Assembly: GCF_002000125.1 (NCBI RefSeq)
Contig: NZ_MLHH01000004.1
Location: 33,254-97,253 of the forward strand
Length of the DNA stretch: 64,000 nucleotides
Source: Rodentibacter heidelbergensis
Lineage (GTDB): Bacteria > Pseudomonadota > Gammaproteobacteria > Enterobacterales > Pasteurellaceae
Reading direction: 5' to 3'
The position numbers and the translations under genes were made by a program. Shown piece after piece: positions 58,388-64,000 of this stretch; positions within the stretch are counted from its first letter, which is position 1, and each line of letters opens with the position of its first letter. Under the pieces are notes generated by a model. The model was not told the DNA's origin. It was given only the letters and a program-made list of their open reading frames with translations, and searched no databases.

Positions 58388-58752
58388 GGCTTATCACTGC
58401 CTATTTCATCTTCTCATCGCACTGGTCTTTAAATTGAAATGTTAAAGAATAGTTAATTTCTTGGCTAAACGATTGCTTTTGTGTTTTTCGATATTTAAGT
58501 GCAGAAAAATCGTCAATTTCTTGCCGGATTGAGTGATTAACCGACTAAATTACTAGAATTTCAACTGGTTAGACCTCCCCCCCTCAGACACTTTCTCACG
58601 GTTTTCTCTAGGTTAAATGTTAAAAACTGGTTAAAATCCGCCTCCACTTTGTTTTTGTATTGTTATCAAGATGCTTTTGGCAATTTTAATGATTGGTAAA
58701 TGCTAAACAAAGTAAAACCTAATAGAACAAAAATTTAAAGGAATGATTATTT
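58388..58752. other. Leader region of the trimeric autotransporter gene
   Basis: 365 bp with no gene. A small T-rich hairpin area and an AAAGGA ribosome site just before 58753 were seen. A run of eight C lies at about 58578-58585, which is a possible slippage tract but is far from the start. No clear promoter was identified. Confidence 0.4.
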
Positions 58753-61700
58753 ATGAACAAAACTTTTAAGGTTATTTTTAACCGAGCGACACAAACTTGG
58801 GTCGCGGTATCAGAATTAGCAAAAGGGCATTGCAAATCCTCTTCCAACAATGTCCTTGAAATGTCAGAAGTCAATAAAGAAAGTCGTAATTTTTCAACCT
58901 TTAAAAAGATTGCCCTTGCTTCAGCCATCATGATGGCGCTATCCCCAAATGCCTTTGCGGTTAAAAGCAGCACTGTTCAATGGACTGCTGGGCAAGGGAC
59001 GGCAATTGCAGGTGGGGAGGCCCGTGGAGATAGTAATTCCATTGCCATTGGGCGGGAAGGGCCGGGACATCCAGGCGCCCGATCGATTGGCGGTGGGGCA
59101 ATTGCCATTGGAGGAAACTCACTTGCCGGAGGGAATCTGGGCATTGCGATAGGATTTGCTTCAAAAGGACATGGTAAAAATGCTGTTGCTATCGGTGGGC
59201 ATAGCGAAGCTGTCGGAGAGGGGGCCGCAGCATTAGGTGGATACAGTAGAGCGATGGTGAATAGTGTTGCAGTAGGGAAAGAGGCGGAAGCCATTGCTGA
59301 AAACTCAACTGTGATTGGTGCCAATAGTAGCGTAGTGAATGCAAATAATGTACAAACAGTTGTTGTTGGAAGCAACGCTTTTGTTGATGGGGCGAAATCC
59401 GTGGTCGTGGGGGACAGTGCAAGTGCCTCTGCAATTTATTCAACGGTGATGGGATTTAATGCTTCCACCCATTCTAAAGGCTCAACAGCAATTGGTACGA
59501 ATGCCACCACCGCAGATGGTGCAGATGAGGCCATTGCCTTAGGCACAGACAGCCAAGCAGGTGGCCCTCGTTCTATTGCCATCGGTAATGTGGCGGATGC
59601 GCAAGATGAATCTTCCATTACTCTAGGCGACAACACCCGAGCAACCGGCTATGGCTCGATGGCGTTCGGTAAAGGTGCTGCAACAGAAGCTGGCCACAGT
59701 TTGGCACAAGGGGTAGAAGCACACACTGAAGCAGAATATGCCATTGCAATTGGTAACAAAGCAACGGTTGCACGGGGAGACAGTGAATACGCTATTGTGG
59801 TGGGGACGAAATCAACAGTCAAAGGGCAAGATTCTGTTCTCATTGGTTCAAATTCCGGCATTGAATATACCCGAGGCACTGCGCTGGGGAGCAATATCGC
59901 CGTTCAATCTATTGGTGGAACCGCAATTGGTGAGGGAGCCAAAGTGGGAATGGGGGCAGATAATGCGGTTGCATTAGGGGCAGGCTCTGAAGTTGGCCAT
60001 GTGCTTCCTGTGCCGGATTTATCCTTTAAAAATGACAAAGGGACGACAGTAGGCGTTACCACCATTGCAGGGAGAGCACCAGATAGTGCATTGTCTATTG
60101 GTAATTCAACCCACAAACGACAAATTGTGAATGTCGCTGCAGGGCGTGTTACAGCGAGTTCGACCGATGCCGTAAACGGTAGCCAACTTTATGCGGTGAT
60201 GTCGCATGTCGGTTTTAACCTGAAAGAAAATCGAAATATCAAAGCCCGAGTCAATAATGATAGTACCGTGACGATTATGGATACGGACTATATTAAAACT
60301 AACATTTTTAGTGGTAATCGTGAGTCGATTATCAAAATCAATGCCCAAACACAGGATATCTCGGTGGATAATTCGGGCAAAGCCTCAACAGCTCGTGGGG
60401 CGAAGGTGGGGCTTACCAACACCACAACCGTTGTAGCCACGATTAATAAAGCCCTAGATAACTCCGGTTTCTTGCTTAAAGCCAATACCGATAAGGGCGA
60501 GAAGATCACTAGAGCGGGTCATATTGGTATTAACCAAGATAAAAACATTATCGTTGAACGAAAAGGCAGTGATATTACGATTAAAACGAAAGATGAAGTG
60601 GCTTTCACAAAAGTGAAGTCAGCCACCGTTGATGCTGATTTAGTCACTACGAAAAACCTCACCGTAACTGGAACGTCAAATTTAGCAACCGTGAATATCA
60701 ACAAAACCCTTTCGGCTAATGAGGATGTGAATTTAGGTGGTGCGGGGAAGACAGTAAGCTTTGCGACCGGTGCGACAATTAATGCCAATAAAAATAAAAT
60801 TACCAATATTGCCGATGGAGTGAATAAGAATGATGCGGTGAATAAAGGCCAATTGGATAAAGTGAGCAATGTCGCCAATGATGCTAAAAATACCGCAGAT
60901 ACGGCTAAAAATACAGCGGATACTGCTAAAAACGCTGCAGACCTTGCCAAAAATGCTGCTGATACTGCCAAAGACAGGGCGGATATTGCGAAAAACACCG
61001 CAGACATTGCTAAAAACACGGCAGATACCGCAAAAGACACAGCGGATATTGCTAAAAATACCTCTGATACCGCCAAAGGCACAGCAGACACCGCTTTAGA
61101 TACGGTCAACAAAGGTTGGAACATTCTTGCCGAAAAAGGAGACGGCAATGTTGCCGGTGGCAAAGCAGAAAAAGTAGAAATGGGCAACACCATTAAAGTG
61201 ATCGCAGGTAAAAACCTCAACATCACCCAAAATGGCAAAGCCCTCACTTTTGCTTTAAATGACTCGCCAACCTTTGATGCCATTACCACAGGTGATGCGA
61301 ACCTTGGTGGCGCAGGCAAAAACTTCACCGTAAAAAATGGCACCGATATCAACATGGGGAACAATGTTGTTAAAAATGTTGCCGATGGGGTGAACGCAAA
61401 TGATGCGGTGAATAAAGGCCAGTTGGATAAAGTGAATACTGTCGCCACTGATGCCAAAAATACAGCGGACACCGCAAAAGATACCGCTGATCTTGCCAAA
61501 GATACAGCGGATACGGCGAAAGATACTGCCGATCTTGCTAAAGACACTGCAAATACGGCTAAAGATACCGCAGATCTTGCCAAGGATACCGCCGATACAG
61601 CAAAAGATACAGCGGATGCCGCTAAAGATACCGCAGATGTTGCCAAAGACACAGCTGATACAGCGAAAGATACCGCAGACCTAGCCAAAAATACCGCTGA

Positions 61701-64000
61701 TACCGCCAAAGGTACAGCAGACACTGCTTTAGATACGGTCAACAAAGGCTGGAACATTCTTGCCGAAAAAGGGGATGGCAATGTGACCGGTGGCAAAGCA
61801 GAAAAAGTGGAAATGGGTAACACCGTTAAAGTGGTCGCAGGCAAAAACCTCAACATCACCCAAAATGGCAAATCCCTCACTTTTGCTTTAAATGACTCGC
61901 CAACCTTTGATGCCATCACCACAGGTGATGCGAACATTGGTGGCGCAGGCAAAAACTTCACTGTAAAAACAGGCACTACCATCAGCATGGGAAATAATGT
62001 TGTTAAAAATGTTGCCGATGGCGTGGACGCAAATGATGCGGTGAATAAGGGTCAGTTAGATAAAGTGAGTAATGCTGCCACCGATGCCAAAAATATCGCA
62101 GACACCGCCAAAGATACGGCCGATCTTGCTAAAGGCACGGCGGATACGGCGAAAGATACCGCCGATCTTGCTAAAGGCACGGCGGATACGGCGAAAGATA
62201 TCGCCGATCTTGCTAAAGACACGGCGGATACGGCCAAAGATACGGCAGATACGGCTAAAGATATAGCAGATGCTGCCAAAGATACGGCGGATATTGCTAA
62301 AGATACAGCAGATACAGCAAAAGATACAGCAGATACAGCAAAAGATACGGCGGATACCGCTAAAGATACAGCAGACCTAGCCAAAAATACCGCCGATACC
62401 GCCAAAGGTACAGCAGACACTGCTTTAGATACAGTCAACAAAGGTTGGACTATTCTTGCCGAAAAAGGAGATGGCAATGTTGCTGGTGGTAAAGCAGAAA
62501 AAGTGGAAATGGGCAACACCATTAAAGTGGTTGCAGGCAAAAATCTCAACATCACCCAAAATGGCAAAAATCTTACTTTTGCTTTAAATGACTCGCCAAC
62601 CTTTGATGCCATCACCACCACAGGTGGGGCAACCATTGGCGGCGATCTCAGTGTTGCCGGCACCAGCAACTTAGGTAGTGTAACCCTAAAAGCAGGTTCA
62701 ACCTTTAATGCAGGTGGCAACCGCTTAACTAATTTAGCGAAAGCAACGAAGGGTAACGATGCAACAACCCTAGACCAAGTTCAAGGGCTGATTAAGGATG
62801 CGACAACAAAAGCAACGAATATTAATAGTAATAATCTGAAGACGACAAACGGCGATATTACTCACTTGAAGTCAGACGATGTGGTGGTGAAGGATAAGTT
62901 AGAGTCTAAAGGTAACACGATTTTATCCGGTGACACCACCATTGGCGGTGCGGGTAAAAACCTGACGGTGAACAAAGGCACTACCATCAACATGGGCGAT
63001 AATATCGTTAAAGGTGTTAAAGATGGTGTTGCACCGACAGATGCGGTGAATAAGGGCCAATTAGATAAGGTGGCAAAGAATCCGTTGACTTTTGTGGGTA
63101 ACACTGGACAAACCGACCGCAAACTGGGTCAGACCCTAAATATTAAAGGGGATGGCACAACGGCTGGGGCTTATAGTGCGAAAAATGTGAAAACCAAAGT
63201 CACGGCAGATAAAGTTGAAATTCAAATTGCAGAAAACCCTGAGTTTAACACCCTTTCGACCAAAGGTGCGGCTGATATTGGTGGAAACCTTAAGGTGAAG
63301 GGAACAACCAATACAAAAGATCTTACTGTTACCAACAATGCCAATATTGAGAAAAACCTCACTGTGAAAGGGGATTCCACGGTAAAAGGCAATGCCACCT
63401 TTGAGAAAGATGTGAAAGTGGCGGGTAAAACCACCACAAAAGATCTCACGGTGACAAACAATGCCAATATTGAGAAAAACCTCACCGTAAAAGGGGATTC
63501 CACGGTAAAAGGCAATGCCACTTTTGAGAAATATGTGAAAGTGTCCGGTAAGACAATCACCAAAGATCTCACGGTGACAAACAATGCCAATATTGAGAAA
63601 AACCTCACCGTAAAAGGGGATTCCACGGTAAAAGGCAATGCCACTTTTGAGAAAGATGTGAAAGTGGTGGGCAAAACCACCACCAAAGATCTCACGGTGA
63701 CCAACAATGCCAATATTGAGAAAAATCTCACTGTAAAAGGGGATTCCGCGGTAAAAGGCAATGCCACCTTTGAGAAAGATGTGAAAGTGTCCGGTAAGAC
63801 AACCACCAAAGATCTCACAGTGACCAACAATGCCAACATTGAGAAAAATCTCACCGTAAAAGGGGATTCCACGGTAAAAGGCAATGCCACCTTTGAGAAA
63901 GATGTGAAAGTGGCGGGTAAAACCACCACAAAAGATCTCACGGTGACGAACAATGCCAACATTGAGAAAAATCTCACCGTCAAAGGGGATTCCACGGTAA
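58753..64000 (+). CDS. Trimeric autotransporter adhesin (YadA/Hia-like), C-terminus beyond the window
   Basis: The frame is open from ATG 58753 to the window end (over 1,749 codons) without a stop. Residues 1-25 (NKTFKVIFNRATQTWVAVSE) are the extended signal peptide region of type V secretion, followed by a signal ending NAFA near residue 72. Next come YadA-like head repeats of about 14 residues with SIAIG/AVALG motifs (about 75-430), a neck with STDAVNGSQLY near 470, and then stalk units. These combine heptad coiled coils (K-D-T-A-D-x-A) with repeated globular modules that each end in NDAVNKGQLDKV. A 41-residue tandem repeat (KDLTVTNNANIEKNLTVKG...) follows. The trimeric membrane anchor must lie downstream. 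It should mediate adhesion to host cells or matrix. Confidence 0.9.
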   Translation, partial: MNKTFKVIFNRATQTWVAVSELAKGHCKSSSNNVLEMSEVNKESRNFSTFKKIALASAIMMALSPNAFAVKSSTVQWTAGQGTAIAGGEARGDSNSIAIGREGPGHPGARSIGGGAIAIGGNSLAGGNLGIAIGFASKGHGKNAVAIGGHSEAVGEGAAALGGYSRAMVNSVAVGKEAEAIAENSTVIGANSSVVNANNVQTVVVGSNAFVDGAKSVVVGDSASASAIYSTVMGFNASTHSKGSTAIGTNATTADGADEAIALGTDSQAGGPRSIAIGNVADAQDESSITLGDNTRATGYGSMAFGKGAATEAGHSLAQGVEAHTEAEYAIAIGNKATVARGDSEYAIVVGTKSTVKGQDSVLIGSNSGIEYTRGTALGSNIAVQSIGGTAIGEGAKVGMGADNAVALGAGSEVGHVLPVPDLSFKNDKGTTVGVTTIAGRAPDSALSIGNSTHKRQIVNVAAGRVTASSTDAVNGSQLYAVMSHVGFNLKENRNIKARVNNDSTVTIMDTDYIKTNIFSGNRESIIKINAQTQDISVDNSGKASTARGAKVGLTNTTTVVATINKALDNSGFLLKANTDKGEKITRAGHIGINQDKNIIVERKGSDITIKTKDEVAFTKVKSATVDADLVTTKNLTVTGTSNLATVNINKTLSANEDVNLGGAGKTVSFATGATINANKNKITNIADGVNKNDAVNKGQLDKVSNVANDAKNTADTAKNTADTAKNAADLAKNAADTAKDRADIAKNTADIAKNTADTAKDTADIAKNTSDTAKGTADTALDTVNKGWNILAEKGDGNVAGGKAEKVEMGNTIKVIAGKNLNITQNGKALTFALNDSPTFDAITTGDANLGGAGKNFTVKNGTDINMGNNVVKNVADGVNANDAVNKGQLDKVNTVATDAKNTADTAKDTADLAKDTADTAKDTADLAKDTANTAKDTADLAKDTADTAKDTADAAKDTADVAKDTADTAKDTADLAKNTADTAKGTADTALDTVNKGWNILAEKGDGNVTGGKAEKVEMGNTVKVVAGKNLNITQNGKSLTFALNDSPTFDAITTGDANIGGAGKNFTVKTGTTISMGNNVVKNVADGVDANDAVNKGQLDKVSNAATDAKNIADTAKDTADLAKGTADTAKDTADLAKGTADTAKDIADLAKDTADTAKDTADTAKDIADAAKDTADIAKDTADTAKDTADTAKDTADTAKDTADLAKNTADTAKGTADTALDTVNKGWTILAEKGDGNVAGGKAEKVEMGNTIKVVAGKNLNITQNGKNLTFALNDSPTFDAITTTGGATIGGDLSVAGTSNLGSVTLKAGSTFNAGGNRLTNLAKATKGNDATTLDQVQGLIKDATTKATNINSNNLKTTNGDITHLKSDDVVVKDKLESKGNTILSGDTTIGGAGKNLTVNKGTTINMGDNIVKGVKDGVAPTDAVNKGQLDKVAKNPLTFVGNTGQTDRKLGQTLNIKGDGTTAGAYSAKNVKTKVTADKVEIQIAENPEFNTLSTKGAADIGGNLKVKGTTNTKDLTVTNNANIEKNLTVKGDSTVKGNATFEKDVKVAGKTTTKDLTVTNNANIEKNLTVKGDSTVKGNATFEKYVKVSGKTITKDLTVTNNANIEKNLTVKGDSTVKGNATFEKDVKVVGKTTTKDLTVTNNANIEKNLTVKGDSAVKGNATFEKDVKVSGKTTTKDLTVTNNANIEKNLTVKGDSTVKGNATFEKDVKVAGKTTTKDLTVTNNANIEKNLTVKGDSTV
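60886..61095 (+). repeat. Heptad block 1 of the adhesin stalk (10 units of 21 bp)
   Basis: Ten tandem copies of K-x-x-A-D-x-A (KNTADTA, KNAADLA and similar), a trimeric coiled-coil segment inside stalk module 1, which begins at 60838. Confidence 0.85.
61456..61728 (+). repeat. Heptad block 2 of the adhesin stalk (13 units of 21 bp)
   Basis: Thirteen copies, mostly KDTADLA and KDTADTA. Module 2 starts at 61408, 570 bp after module 1, and the flanking module sequence is nearly identical. Confidence 0.85.
62089..62424 (+). repeat. Heptad block 3 of the adhesin stalk (16 units of 21 bp)
   Basis: Sixteen copies, with KGTADTA and KDIADLA variants among KDTADTA. Module 3 starts at 62041, 633 bp after module 2; the extra 63 bp equals three heptads. 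Confidence 0.85.
63316..64000 (+). repeat. 123-bp tandem repeat in the adhesin
   Basis: Units start at 63316, 63439, 63562, 63685, 63808 and 63931, always 123 bp (41 codons) apart. The last is cut by the window end. Units differ at few bases, for example GCGGGT versus TCCGGT at the VAGK/VSGK codons. Confidence 0.92.

Noticed and set aside
58578..58585. C-run as a phase-variation switch for the adhesin
   Set aside because: It lies about 170 bp before the start, outside the coding region and with no promoter elements recognised around it, so a switching role is not supported.
60519..61988. Long minus-strand frames opposite the adhesin gene (also 62052-62720 and 63222-63995)
   Set aside because: They are complementary to the low-complexity repeats of the plus-strand adhesin, have monotonous Ser/Val/Ala composition and no ribosome sites. 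The plus-strand frame is open throughout and has clear domains.
60886..64000. CRISPR-like or satellite DNA array
   Set aside because: The repeats are tandem without spacers, multiples of three, and in frame with the adhesin.

Overview
The window is chromosomal DNA of a Pasteurellaceae bacterium, most likely Haemophilus or Aggregatibacter. Copies of the Haemophilus-type DNA uptake signal (core AAGTGCGGT or its complement) are scattered throughout, often as inverted pairs that double as terminators. Housekeeping genes and their order (fabZ-lpxA-lpxB-rnhB; rpsU-dnaG-rpoD divergent from tsaD; rph-pyrE) fit this family. The species cannot be fixed from the sequence alone.

Region 1 (1-14,300) is a worn accessory region. 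An oxidoreductase gene is cut by a dead IS3/IS150-type element, followed by the tail of an arsenite exporter. An intact copper module (multicopper oxidase and DUF411 protein) has a MerR-type promoter, and a second such promoter sits at 13.4 kb before a nonsense-broken DUF305 gene. Between them are decayed DNA, a large SIR2-domain protein likely to act in phage defence, a DUF4143 ATPase, a coiled-coil protein, an aldo/keto reductase remnant, a methyltransferase, a carboxymuconolactone-decarboxylase remnant and a Phd-VapC toxin-antitoxin pair.

Region 2 (14,300-34,600) is core genome: mdaB, yafJ, cybC, tRNA-Phe and tRNA-Asn, folA, proB, fklB, psd, fabZ-lpxA-lpxB-rnhB, an SLC13 permease, mogA-glnB-AI-2E transporter, an MFS gene, djlA-dusC, rph-pyrE and a SulP transporter.

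Region 3 (34,714-46,575) is an 11.9-kb integrated element in the 3' end of tRNA-Ser(GGA), bounded by a 15-bp direct repeat. It carries a P4-type integrase, two AlpA regulators, an Ogr/Delta zinc-finger activator, an Icd/Ash-like gene over a strongly folding RNA, a DUF927 helicase-primase followed by an iteron array, a toxin-antitoxin pair and a P2-family major capsid protein. No terminase, portal or tail gene is visible. It looks like a P2-dependent satellite that encodes its own capsid protein. A diverged copy of its left end lies beyond the right att site, suggesting an earlier insertion.

Region 4 (46,800-64,000) returns to the chromosome: a RelE/XRE toxin-antitoxin pair, rpoD, dnaG, rpsU, tsaD, tdk, a RhuM-family gene, tyrP, mobB and an MdtD-like exporter. 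It ends in a very large trimeric autotransporter adhesin that runs off the window. That adhesin contains heptad blocks of 10, 13 and 16 repeats and a 123-bp tandem repeat.
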